A stretch of 22,812 bases of DNA, taken from positions 1 to 22,812 of IMG/VR virus record IMGVR_UViG_3300020200_002649, one strand, 5' to 3'. The position numbers and the translations under genes are program-made. Each line of letters opens with the position of its first letter. The stretch's first letter is position 1. The DNA comes from a virus. The notes below the pieces were generated by a model, which searched no databases, was not told where the DNA came from, and worked only from the letters and a program-made list of their open reading frames with translations. This document shows, piece after piece, positions 1 to 5,232 of this stretch.

Positions 1-246
1 AAATCCACGCTCGCTGAAATAGCAAGTCTCGCCGTATCCCTCCTGCGTGTGCTCGTCATACGCAACTTCATAAACGACCGGGCCGTACAGTTGCGCTTCG
101 GTTATGTCGCTCGTCGCGTGTGCGATACGCCAACCCAACGGATAGCCACCCGTGTCTTGCGTCGTCGGCGTGGGGTGAACCTTGCGCGTGCGCTTCGGAA
201 ACGCCACGGGTGTTCCGTGATACAGCCTCACGGTCTCGGTCCTCAT
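1..246 (-). CDS. ADP-ribosyltransferase-like protein, C-terminus beyond window edge
   Basis: This reading frame starts at an ATG at 246 and is open for 82 codons to the window edge, so the C-terminus is missing. The N-terminus reads MRTETVRLYHGTPVAF, and near residue 50 there is a segment HATSDITEAQLYG followed by VVYEVAYD. A YHGT strand followed by a 'taT.d...A..yG ... vYeV' segment is how small Arr-type ADP-ribosyltransferases begin, with the His and Tyr of the H-Y-[E/D] signature. This is family inference by eye, and the third catalytic residue lies outside the window. The start overlaps the stop of the upstream 84-aa gene as ATGA, so the two are translationally coupled and share the promoter at 533-505. 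If the assignment holds, it could modify host proteins or RNA. Gene existence is likely; function is tentative. Confidence 0.7.
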   Translation of the reverse strand, partial: MRTETVRLYHGTPVAFPKRTRKVHPTPTTQDTGGYPLGWRIAHATSDITEAQLYGPVVYEVAYDEHTQEGYGETCYFSERGF

Positions 247-497
247 TGGACGACCCACGGGTTGCCCTGGTACCCCTCGTCCCCGTGCGCGTACTGCTCC
301 AGGGCCGCCATCGGGTTGAGCCCCTCGGTGAAGGCGAGCTGCTCCCAGTCGGTCGCGGCGTCGGCGGGCGAGTACCCGCCCCCGCTGATCGCGTCCAGGA
401 TCGCCCGGTAGTAGCGGATCGCCCGCTCCAACTCCTGGGTGAGTTCGTCCAAATGCCATCGTTGCTCGTCGGTGAGCGTGTTCGTTTCCTTTTCCAT
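243..497 (-). CDS. small acidic helical protein of unknown function, leaderless
   Basis: This 84-residue protein begins MEKETNTLTDEQ and ends GNPWVVQ. It is rich in Glu and Asp, with a predicted long helix at about residues 8-38 (EQRWHLDELTQELERAIRYY), and has no recognised domain. The ATG at 497 was chosen over longer in-frame options because a TTGCAA/TAGTGT promoter ends exactly 7 nt before it. The predicted transcript would therefore start at or next to the A of the ATG, leaving no 5' leader and no room for a Shine-Dalgarno sequence. Its stop overlaps the start of the ADP-ribosyltransferase-like gene. It is divergent from the gene at 605. Confidence 0.75.
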   Translation of the reverse strand: MEKETNTLTDEQRWHLDELTQELERAIRYYRAILDAISGGGYSPADAATDWEQLAFTEGLNPMAALEQYAHGDEGYQGNPWVVQ

Positions 498-504
498 GCC
501 CCAA

Positions 505-533
505 ACACTACCGCCGATCCTTGCGGGTTGCAA
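505..533 (-). promoter_or_regulatory. promoter TTGCAA-N17-TAGTGT for the leftward leaderless operon
   Basis: On the minus strand the -35 is TTGCAA (533-528), the spacer is 17 nt and the -10 is TAGTGT (510-505) preceded by G. The start codon of the 84-aa gene follows 7 nt later. The -35 sits at the centre of a 22-nt palindrome. Confidence 0.7.
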
Positions 534-541
534 CCCGCAAG
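520..541. repeat. 22-nt perfect palindrome over a -35 element; half-site repeated at 561-574
   Basis: The arms CTTGCGGGTTG and its complement meet at the central TTGCAA, giving a perfect 22-nt inverted repeat. The same half, CTTGCGGGTTGCAA, recurs at 561-574, where it forms the -35 of the rightward promoter. The arrangement suggests an operator shared by two divergent promoters. No binding protein can be named. Confidence 0.6.
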
Positions 542-568
542 AAGTGGCACACGTCACCTCCTTGCGGG

Positions 569-597
569 TTGCAAGGTGCCCGTGCGCGCCGTAGCGT
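569..597 (+). promoter_or_regulatory. promoter TTGCAA-N17-TAGCGT for the rightward accessory operon
   Basis: The -35 TTGCAA is at 569-574, the spacer is 17 nt and the -10 TAGCGT is at 592-597, preceded by CCG. The ATG of the first gene is at 605, 7 nt after the -10, implying a leaderless transcript. It is divergent from the promoter at 533-505. Confidence 0.7.
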
Positions 598-604
598 GAC
601 GCCC

Positions 605-949
605 ATGGAAAAGACGACGCTGCGACGAGACTACGAGAGTTCGCACGACAGCGGGAGCGTGGCCGAGGGCCTGCACGCCGTGCGGAGGTACGCTGAGGGG
701 GCCGTCCTGGTCGCCTGGGACGGGTGCCACAAGATCTACCTGGCCATGGACGAGACCGAGGCGGAGTGGTTCCGCCGGAGGACGGGTGGGTTCTCGGAGA
801 AGTTCTCGGGGTCGCCCGACGAGATGTACGACATGGTGGTCGCCTGGTGGGAGGAATCCTGCCCGCTGCGATTCGTGTCGGCGGTGTGGCACGACGAGGC
901 CGACCCGAACGCGGGTTTCGTGCGCCTGATCGCGCAGGGCGCCCAATGA
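605..949 (+). CDS. 114-aa protein of unknown function, leaderless
   Basis: The product begins MEKTTLRRDYESS and is acidic and tryptophan-rich (VAWWEESC, SAVWHDEAD). No known domain is recognised. The start at 605 is fixed by the promoter, whose -10 ends at 597; no Shine-Dalgarno sequence is available. Its stop overlaps the next gene's ATG (ATGA at 946-949). It is first in a three-gene operon of small proteins. Confidence 0.75.
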   Translation: MEKTTLRRDYESSHDSGSVAEGLHAVRRYAEGAVLVAWDGCHKIYLAMDETEAEWFRRRTGGFSEKFSGSPDEMYDMVVAWWEESCPLRFVSAVWHDEADPNAGFVRLIAQGAQ

Positions 950-1200
950 GCATCGAGCACTACTTCGTCGTCAAGTGGACCGAGCGGGACGGCTTCGTCC
1001 TGGACGACGAGACCCTCATGATCCGCTTCGACGACCGACCCCTCTACGAGGTCGAGTCGGTCTATCACGACGGGGTCCTGGGCGAGCAGGGCTGGCTCCG
1101 CGTCCCCAAGAAGGGCAAGGTCGCCGACCGGGACGCCGACCTGGGCCGACGCCTGCGCCGCATGCTCTCGACGAAGAGGAAGCGCGGGAAGCGGAAGTGA
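946..1200 (+). CDS. 84-aa protein of unknown function with basic tail
   Basis: The ATG at 946 overlaps the preceding stop. The product begins MSIEHYFVVKWTERDGF, looks beta-rich in its first half, and ends in a strongly basic tail (LSTKRKRGKRK) that could bind nucleic acid. No family is recognised. The stop overlaps a GTG start of the next gene (GTGA at 1197-1200), so translation is probably coupled. Confidence 0.7.
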   Translation: MSIEHYFVVKWTERDGFVLDDETLMIRFDDRPLYEVESVYHDGVLGEQGWLRVPKKGKVADRDADLGRRLRRMLSTKRKRGKRK

Positions 1201-1376
1201 CCGGCAGGCAGCTGACCGAGATGTTCTGGGAGAGGATCGCCGACGACGTCGCCGAACTCGGCCACGAGGTCTCCGACAGGGACGTCCCCGCGATCCTGCG
1301 GAGGCTCGACGAGATGACGACCGACATCGGGAAACTCCTGCCCAGGGAAACGACGGTGGCGGATGACACTCCTTAG
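1197..1376 (+). CDS. 59-aa helical protein of unknown function
   Basis: The GTG at 1197 overlaps the stop of the previous gene. The product (MTGRQLTEMFWERIADDV...) is largely helical and amphipathic, with no recognisable domain. The 3' end of the gene contains one copy of the 15-nt repeat GACGGTGGCGGATGA, and its last codons run to within a few bases of the next promoter's -35. Confidence 0.65.
   Translation: MTGRQLTEMFWERIADDVAELGHEVSDRDVPAILRRLDEMTTDIGKLLPRETTVADDTP
1352..1366 (+). repeat. 15-nt repeat GACGGTGGCGGATGA, copy 1
   Basis: This is an exact copy of a 15-mer also found at 3134-3148 and 3175-3189, with its first 12 nt at 2393-2404. This copy ends 13 nt before the -35 of the promoter at 1380. 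Confidence 0.6.
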
Positions 1377-1379
1377 GGG

Positions 1380-1408
1380 TTGCAAGGGACCACATGTCGC
1401 CGTATCGT
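1380..1408 (+). promoter_or_regulatory. promoter TTGCAA-N17-TATCGT
   Basis: The -35 TTGCAA is at 1380-1385, the spacer is 17 nt, and the -10 TATCGT at 1403-1408 is preceded by G. It drives the operon starting at 1439. Unlike the promoters at 505-597, it yields a leader of roughly 24 nt with a full Shine-Dalgarno sequence. Confidence 0.7.
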
Positions 1409-1438
1409 GTAACCACGAACAACGATAAGGAGGCCACC

Positions 1439-1783
1439 GTGCCCAGGAAGAAGACAACCAAGAAGAAGACCAAGCGGACGACGCGGGCGCTCTCACGCCG
1501 CGTCACGAGCCTGGAGAACGAGTTCTCCCGGATCATGGGGGCGCTGCAGAACAAGACGCAGCCGATCGTCAAGAACAAGGCGGCCAACACCTACGTGGCG
1601 ACCGTGTCGTTCTCGGCCGACCGCCGCCTCACCGAGGCCGAGGTCGACAGGCTCTCCTGCGCGATCCACGCCCAGGTCGAGGATCCAGCGGGCCTCGACG
1701 AGGAGAAGCGCGCCGATTTCAGCGTGTGCGACGTCAAGACGATCATCAGGCGGACCCGCAAGATCAACCGCCGCCGGAAGTAG
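1439..1783 (+). CDS. 114-aa basic protein of unknown function
   Basis: The start is the GTG at 1439, placed 5 nt after a strong Shine-Dalgarno sequence AAGGAGG (1427-1433). An ATG at 1394 lies inside the promoter and is not credible. The first 20 residues are Lys/Thr/Arg-rich (PRKKTTKKKTKRTTR), followed by a segment with helix and strand propensity and a basic C-terminus (RTRKINRRRK). No family is recognised; both basic ends suggest nucleic-acid contact. It is followed after 6 nt by the next gene. Confidence 0.7.
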   Translation: MPRKKTTKKKTKRTTRALSRRVTSLENEFSRIMGALQNKTQPIVKNKAANTYVATVSFSADRRLTEAEVDRLSCAIHAQVEDPAGLDEEKRADFSVCDVKTIIRRTRKINRRRK

Positions 1784-1789
1784 GGCGTC

Positions 1790-2338
1790 GTGGGTTACTA
1801 CGTCAACGTCACCGAGATGTCGGTGCGCATCAAGTCCCAGGACGCCGACGACGCACTCGCCGCGCTGAGGAAGTTCAACGCCGAGTGCCCGCCCGCGATG
1901 AAGCGTGGCGGCACCGTGGGCGAGGACGGCAAGGAGGAGAAGTGGTTCTCCTGGATGAGGGCCGACTTCTCCGAGTACGAGTCGCTCGGCCAACTCCTCA
2001 ACGAGATGGGGTTCGAGCACATCGTCACGGACGGGTGGATATGCCTCACCAATTGGCACGGCGACAAGCAGGGCCAGGAGGACCTCCTGATGGAGGCCAT
2101 CGCCCGCTGGGTGGAGGACGGCAGCTTCGTTGAGTGGGTGGGCGAGGACTGCTACCGCTACCGCTGGGACTTCAAGGACTCCAAACTCCTCGTCAGGGAG
2201 GAGCGACGATCCTGGGGCGACGAGACGGTCACCCCGACCGAGAGGCGCCTCGCGTCCATTGGCGAGATGGATCGCTTCCAGAAGATGCTCCAGCAGCTGA
2301 AGTCCTACCCGCCGGCCGACGGCAAGGCGGACGCCTGA
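1790..2338 (+). CDS. 182-aa protein of unknown function
   Basis: The product starts MGYYVNVTEMSVRI from a GTG at 1790. It has two tryptophan-rich acidic stretches (EKWFSWMRADFSEYESLGQLLNEMGF and a WICLTNWHGDKQG segment) and a helical C-terminus. It resembles small alpha/beta phage proteins but no family can be named. Its TGA overlaps the ATG of an 18-codon microprotein gene (TGATG), so the two are almost certainly translated together. Confidence 0.75.
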   Translation: MGYYVNVTEMSVRIKSQDADDALAALRKFNAECPPAMKRGGTVGEDGKEEKWFSWMRADFSEYESLGQLLNEMGFEHIVTDGWICLTNWHGDKQGQEDLLMEAIARWVEDGSFVEWVGEDCYRYRWDFKDSKLLVREERRSWGDETVTPTERRLASIGEMDRFQKMLQQLKSYPPADGKADA

Positions 2339-2394
2339 TGTGGACGCTGTTGTTCTTCGCCTTCTGCACCTTCATGGTCTGGCTGTGGACATGA
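2338..2394 (+). CDS. 18-aa hydrophobic microprotein, copy 1
   Basis: The peptide MWTLLFFAFCTFMVWLWT is encoded from an ATG that overlaps the stop of the 182-aa gene as TGATG. It is almost entirely hydrophobic and aromatic, and just long enough to span or insert into a membrane. A second copy (MWELSFFAFCGFMTWLWT) occurs at 9229-9285 after an unrelated gene with the same overlap. Several codons differ only at synonymous positions, which points to selection on the peptide. Its 3' end contains the -35 of the next promoter. Function unknown. Confidence 0.7.
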   Translation: MWTLLFFAFCTFMVWLWT

Positions 2395-2413
2395 CGGTGG
2401 CGGAAGATAGGAT
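2386..2413 (+). promoter_or_regulatory. promoter TGGACA-N16-TAGGAT for the leaderless gene at 2420
   Basis: The -35 TGGACA (2386-2391) overlaps the end of the microprotein gene. The -10 TAGGAT (2408-2413) lies 6 nt before the ATG at 2420. The spacer holds a 12-nt match (2393-2404) to the 15-nt repeat GACGGTGGCGGATGA, as expected of a regulatory site. Confidence 0.55.
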
Positions 2414-2419
2414 GATCGG

Positions 2420-2656
2420 ATGAGCAAGCAACGAAACAAGGCGCGGACATTCTCCGCACAGGACAAGAGGGATCACCGCTCCGTGGTGGGCAGGGTCGGC
2501 AGCGTCTCGATCGACGACATATCCGTCGCCGTGAGGGTCGTCGCCGAGCGGTTCAGGTACGGCAGGCTGGACCTGCAGGTCAGGCCACTGGCCGGCAGGG
2601 GCTCGAGGTGGGTGGAGTTCCACAACGTGCAGCTGAGCAACAAGAGGAAGGGCTGA
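2420..2656 (+). CDS. 78-aa basic protein of unknown function, probably leaderless
   Basis: The product begins MSKQRNKARTFSAQDKRDH and is basic at both ends. A central SIDDISVAVRVVAERFRYGRL stretch could form a helix. No domain is recognised. The ATG follows a TAGGAT -10 by 6 nt and has no usable Shine-Dalgarno sequence. It is followed 2 nt later by a small membrane-protein gene. Confidence 0.65.
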   Translation: MSKQRNKARTFSAQDKRDHRSVVGRVGSVSIDDISVAVRVVAERFRYGRLDLQVRPLAGRGSRWVEFHNVQLSNKRKG

Positions 2657-2658
2657 CC

Positions 2659-2772
2659 ATGGAGTTCTGGATCAACGTGACCGCCGTGGTGGCGGTCTGC
2701 GCACTGGCGGCCGTGGTGGTCGTCGCGAGGGCCTGCGTGCGAATCTTCGCGCGCAAGGGAAACGACGCGTAG
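2659..2772 (+). CDS. 37-aa single-pass membrane protein
   Basis: The ATG at 2659 opens a 37-codon frame, MEFWINVTAVVAVCALAAVV continuing VVARACVRIFARKGNDA. Residues 5-24 form one convincing transmembrane segment followed by a positively charged tail, predicting the N-terminus outside and the C-terminus in the cytoplasm. It is the last gene of the operon, 36 nt before a strong terminator. Small single-pass proteins are common in phage accessory operons, but no role can be assigned. Confidence 0.65.
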   Translation: MEFWINVTAVVAVCALAAVVVVARACVRIFARKGNDA

Positions 2773-2808
2773 CCCCCCTTCGCCGCCGTTTTCCGCCCCG
2801 GGGTACCG

Positions 2809-2832
2809 AAAGGACCCCGGGGTCCTTTTTTT
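2809..2832 (+). terminator. rho-independent terminator
   Basis: A perfect inverted repeat, AAAGGACCCC followed by GGGGTCCTTT, runs directly into a T-run ending at 2832. It closes the rightward accessory operon. Confidence 0.85.
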
Positions 2833-3133
2833 GCACCGAAACGGCTTAACGGCCGTACCAGAACGCGACTCGCGGCGCGCTCCTGAGTCCAGCCGGGCCC
2901 CGCGCAGGTACCGAAACGGCCGTACCGGCGCCTCCTGCGTACCGTCCGCGGCGCTCCCGAGTCCAGCCCCTGCGGGCGTCGCGAGCCGTCGGGATCCGGC
3001 TCCCCACGCGTCGTTCCAGAGTCCAGCCCCCCCCTGCCCCCCCCCAGACGAACCCCCTCGGGGCTCCGGAGTGGCGATTGGGATACGGGACCGCAGAGCG
3101 TCGCGCGGGGCGACCGCTTTGACCAGGCCTTCC

Positions 3134-3148
3134 GACGGTGGCGGATGA
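3134..3148 (+). repeat. 15-nt repeat GACGGTGGCGGATGA, copy 3
   Basis: Exact match to the copies at 1352 and 3175, located in the non-coding region. Confidence 0.6.
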
Positions 3149-3174
3149 CGGGCCGGCGCGTGGCCGGGGGCCGC

Positions 3175-3189
3175 GACGGTGGCGGATGA
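3175..3189 (+). repeat. 15-nt repeat GACGGTGGCGGATGA, copy 4
   Basis: Exact match, 41 nt after the copy at 3134 in the same orientation. Confidence 0.6.
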
Positions 3190-3335
3190 GCGAGCCGCCG
3201 CCGCGGGAAGAAAGGAGAAAAGACCCGGGCGGCGACCCGCGGCTCGGACAAGGGGGGTTGAGACCGAGCGAAGCCGATTGTAGCCCACGGGACCCCCCTC
3301 CGCCCGCGATCCCCGAAAAAAGACCACCAAGGCCC

Positions 3336-3365
3336 TTGACATGGGCGGCGCTTTCGCGCTAGAAG
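3336..3365 (+). promoter_or_regulatory. sigma70-like promoter TTGACA-N18-TAGAAG
   Basis: A consensus TTGACA at 3336-3341 and TAGAAG at 3360-3365 are separated by 18 nt. Transcription would read through the hairpin at 3437-3472 and give the replication operon a leader of nearly 290 nt. The region from about 3366 to 3600 is less GC-rich than its surroundings and has no convincing gene. Confidence 0.5.
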
Positions 3366-3436
3366 AGTTCAAAAAAAGTCAGTCGTGATACCTGCCCTCC
3401 TTCGTGGACGACGGAGCCGAAGGGTCGGTTCGTTCG

Positions 3437-3472
3437 TCGTACTGCAACGAACAAAGGTTCGTTGCGATACGA
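3437..3472 (+). repeat. long inverted repeat in the leader of the replication operon
   Basis: Arms 3437-3452 and 3457-3472 can pair over 14 of 16 positions: an inner 9-bp stem GCAACGAAC/GTTCGTTGC with an AAAG tetraloop, then a two-base mismatch, then 5 bp. There is no T-run after it, so it is not an intrinsic terminator. It could be an RNA regulatory element or part of the origin. Confidence 0.6.
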
Positions 3473-3603
3473 CCTGGGTGACTCCGTGTGCGATCGGATG
3501 ACCTTAAGTACAACGAATGGTACGTATTCTCTACAGAGGGTCCGTGCGAGGCGTTCGCAGCAGTTCGGTGGGGCTCTGTGCAAAAACGGGCGCGCAATCG
3601 GGC

Positions 3604-3632
3604 TTGATTCGGCGGCCCGGGTGGCCTATGAT
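3604..3632 (+). promoter_or_regulatory. promoter TTGATT-N17-TATGAT of the replication operon
   Basis: The -35 TTGATT is at 3604-3609, the spacer is 17 nt and the -10 TATGAT is at 3627-3632. A GTG at 3639 lies 6 nt downstream and a Shine-Dalgarno-served GTG lies at 3657. Confidence 0.65.
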
Positions 3633-3656
3633 CTTCCCGTGCAGGGGGTGTTGTTC

Positions 3657-4037
3657 GTGACGGAGCCGAAACCCAGGAGGAACCACGCGCAGCGCAAGTA
3701 CGCGCGGCGCAGGAAGAGCAGCGAGTCGGCCGACCAGGACGACGTCAGGACCGTGTGGGAGGAGTGGGTGCGCGTGCACCGCGCCGGCCAGGAGAACAGG
3801 GTCAAGCTCACCGAGGAGCGCCGCGAGAGGATCTCGTGGGCCGTGGTCACCTACGGCGTCGCAACGTGCCTGGAGGCGATAGCCGGTTGCAAGCTCAGCC
3901 CCTTCCACCAGGGCGACAACGACCGCGGGCGCAAGTACGACGACGTCGAGCTCATACTGCGCGACGCGGCCAAGATCGAGAGGTTCTGCGAGATCGCCAG
4001 GGAGAACCGCTCGAGGCCCAAGGGCACCGACTTCTGA
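3657..4037 (+). CDS. replisome organiser-like protein (C-terminal type of phage replication initiators)
   Basis: This 126-aa product has a basic N-terminus (KPRRNHAQRKYARRRK). Residues from about 30 onward include KLTEERRERISWAV, a short helix pair, CKLSPFHQGDNDRGRKYDDVEL and an ILRDAAKIERF segment. The order 'KLt..RR..I......l..ai.g...s.fH.G.N..gk.Y.dlelilRd...ie.f' is characteristic of the C-terminal region of phage replisome organisers and DnaD-like initiators. The N-terminal winged-helix part seen in many family members is absent here. The GTG at 3657 follows the purine-rich AGGGGGTG (3643-3650); an alternative GTG at 3639 lies 6 nt after the -10 and would be leaderless. The stop overlaps the next ATG (TGATG). 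Role in replication initiation is inferred from the motif and the neighbour. Confidence 0.7.
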   Translation: MTEPKPRRNHAQRKYARRRKSSESADQDDVRTVWEEWVRVHRAGQENRVKLTEERRERISWAVVTYGVATCLEAIAGCKLSPFHQGDNDRGRKYDDVELILRDAAKIERFCEIARENRSRPKGTDF

Positions 4038-4510
4038 TGGACCAGGACTCCGCCGGCAGGGTGGTCGTGGCCTTCTACAACGCCTGGAACGAGCGCATCC
4101 CCAAGGGGACGGACTGGGACGAGCTGCTCTCCACCTGGGCCCGCTTCTTGTCCGACGTCAGCGTCAAGGAGGCCCGCCACGCATACCGCCGCCTCGTGGC
4201 GCAGGACTCCAACTGGCTCCCGAGGCCCGGCACCGTCCGCAGGATCGCGCTGTCGACCAGGGGCGACCAACCACCCAGGGAGTGGGAGGCGTGGGCGCAG
4301 CTCCGCAGGATCGCCGACGGGTCGCGCACGGGCGTCGGTTCCGTCGAGAGGATGCACCCCGTCGTCGCCGCGACGCTGGCCTCCCTCGGCGGGCGCGAGG
4401 CGCTCGAGCTGCACACCAACGGCGACCGCGAGCTCTTCTTCCGCGCGTACCGCGACAAGCTCGCCGACTGGGAGACGGAGAACTTCGGGGTTCCCTCGCA
4501 ATCGGACTGA
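4037..4510 (+). CDS. putative helicase loader / replication accessory protein
   Basis: This 157-aa product starts at the ATG overlapping the previous stop. Residues about 9-70 contain VAFYNAWNERIPKGTDWDELLSTW in register with a helical segment, then ARHAYRRLVAQDSNWLPRPG and TVRRIAL. The layout 'W...L.d.....a..a...l......w.P.pg.vr' resembles helicase loaders of the G39P type, in which short helices precede an 'FPPTVAEI'-like element. The sequence similarity is weak and the call is contextual: it is cotranscribed with an initiator-like gene beside a putative origin. The C-terminal half is helical and acidic with no motif. Confidence 0.5.
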   Translation: MDQDSAGRVVVAFYNAWNERIPKGTDWDELLSTWARFLSDVSVKEARHAYRRLVAQDSNWLPRPGTVRRIALSTRGDQPPREWEAWAQLRRIADGSRTGVGSVERMHPVVAATLASLGGREALELHTNGDRELFFRAYRDKLADWETENFGVPSQSD

Positions 4511-4529
4511 CCGTAGTAGCCTCGCGCGC

Positions 4530-4715
4530 GTGGCGATCGGGAGGGGTGGCAGACCGGCGAAGAGGGCCGACGGCGACTGGGCGACGGTGACCATCCGCGT
4601 GCCCGCCTGGTTCAAGAACCACCTCGTCGAGGTGTCCGACGGCTACGACATGTCGATCACCGACTACCTCAAGGCACTGGTGCTCAGGGATGCCCCGCCA
4701 ACCGACGCCGCCTAG
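4530..4715 (+). CDS. ribbon-helix-helix DNA-binding protein, probably leaderless
   Basis: This 61-aa protein begins at GTG 4530 with MAIGRGGRPAKRADG. It then has the beta strand ATVTIRVPAWFKNHL and two helices (EVSDGYDMSITDYLKALVL), the Arc/MetJ-type ribbon-helix-helix arrangement expected to dimerise and bind DNA. A TAGCCT -10-like hexamer ends 7 nt before the GTG, matching other leaderless starts in the window, though its -35 is poor. It overlaps the next gene, a divergent copy of the same fold, by 26 nt. Possible operon autoregulator. Confidence 0.7.
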   Translation: MAIGRGGRPAKRADGDWATVTIRVPAWFKNHLVEVSDGYDMSITDYLKALVLRDAPPTDAA

Positions 4716-5031
4716 GGGCGACGACGAGCTCCACCAGATCTGCGTGCGGATACCGGGCTGGCTGAAGGGCCGGGTGCTGGCCATCTGCGAGCGCGAGGAC
4801 ATCTCGCTCAACGCCCTCGTCTCCAACGCGATCAGGGAGGCCGAGAGGGCCGACAGGGGGCTGCCGTCCCCGCCGGAGGGCCGTCCCAACCCGACGATAG
4901 CCGAGGTGCTCGCCGCCTACGCAACCGGCGACAAGCTCACCAGGCCCTGCGGGAGGACCAGGTGCGATCAGAGGCTGGTGCGTCTGGACGGCCACGAGTT
5001 CTGCGACGAGTGCGGGATCCGCGTCGGATAA
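4690..5031 (+). CDS. ribbon-helix-helix protein with C-terminal zinc-ribbon-like Cys pairs
   Basis: The 113-aa product has an N-terminal ribbon-helix-helix unit (HQICVRIPGWLKGRVLAICE, then EDISLNALVSNAIREAE), clearly parallel to the RVPAWFK...DYLKALV of the upstream gene, which suggests tandem duplication. The C-terminus adds CGRTRC (C-x4-C) and, about 16 residues on, CDEC (C-x2-C), a four-cysteine set able to bind zinc. The ATG at 4690 lies inside the upstream gene in another frame. It is the last gene before a terminator. Likely DNA-binding regulator; target unknown. Confidence 0.7.
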   Translation: MPRQPTPPRGDDELHQICVRIPGWLKGRVLAICEREDISLNALVSNAIREAERADRGLPSPPEGRPNPTIAEVLAAYATGDKLTRPCGRTRCDQRLVRLDGHEFCDECGIRVG

Positions 5032-5039
5032 ATCGGGAC

Positions 5040-5063
5040 GCGCGCCCGGGCGTGTATTTTTTT
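5040..5063 (+). terminator. rho-independent terminator
   Basis: A six-pair stem (GCGCGC/GCGTGT, two G-U pairs) with a CCGG loop is followed by ATTTTTTT. It ends the replication/RHH operon 9 nt after the last stop. Confidence 0.75.
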
Positions 5064-5123
5064 CCGATAGTCTCGCATAAATCAGCTCGCGCACGCGTAG
5101 TTTCAATTTTTTTTTCGCCGCTT

Positions 5124-5150
5124 CTGGCCGGCTACTTACATTCCGGCCGG
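5124..5150. repeat. hairpin between convergent operons with loop containing GCTACTTACA
   Basis: CTGGCCGG (5124-5131) pairs with CCGGCCGG (5143-5150) around an 11-nt loop. A run of T precedes it on the plus strand, so it does not read as a terminator in either direction. The 10-mer GCTACTTACA (5131-5140) spans the end of the left arm and the loop, and recurs at 11011-11020 and, on the minus strand, at 21461-21452. Confidence 0.45.
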
Positions 5151-5232
5151 TTTCCTAGCAACTACAAAATCAACGATAACCGCCCGCACCGCCACCGCGG
5201 CGGCCCTTGCGCGTTTCCGGGCCGGGGCGGAT

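Larger units (their letters stand above)
2833..3335. other. non-coding, repeat-rich GC-rich region; candidate replication origin
   Basis: No credible gene is seen here. The tract holds three copies of GAGTCCAGCC (2885, 2959, 3019; 74 and 60 nt apart), two copies of ACCGAAACGG (2835, 2910; 75 nt apart), two exact copies of GACGGTGGCGGATGA 41 nt apart, and several hairpins, for example GTCGC/GCGAC near 3099-3113 and an 8-bp AGGGGGGT/ACCCCCCT stem at 3251-3299. It directly precedes the two replication-initiation genes at 3657-4510. Repeats beside initiator genes are typical of phage origins, but this role is inferred from position only. Confidence 0.4.

Noticed and set aside
2831-3362. Several open frames on both strands in the region before the replication genes
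   Set aside because: High GC keeps frames open by chance. The products are Pro/Arg/Gly-rich low complexity, no ribosome binding sites are present, and DNA repeats cross the frames.
3359-3597. Two overlapping minus-strand open frames of about 72-74 codons
   Set aside because: Their start contexts lack Shine-Dalgarno sequences or promoters, composition is irregular, and they oppose a promoter-and-hairpin leader of the replication operon.
3887-3915. TTGCAA within the 3657 gene as another phage promoter
   Set aside because: No TAG.GT-like -10 lies at the required 17-nt spacing.
5105-5115. Second T-run as a terminator
   Set aside because: No stable stem with a reasonable loop precedes it; the nearby hairpin lies after the T-run on this strand.
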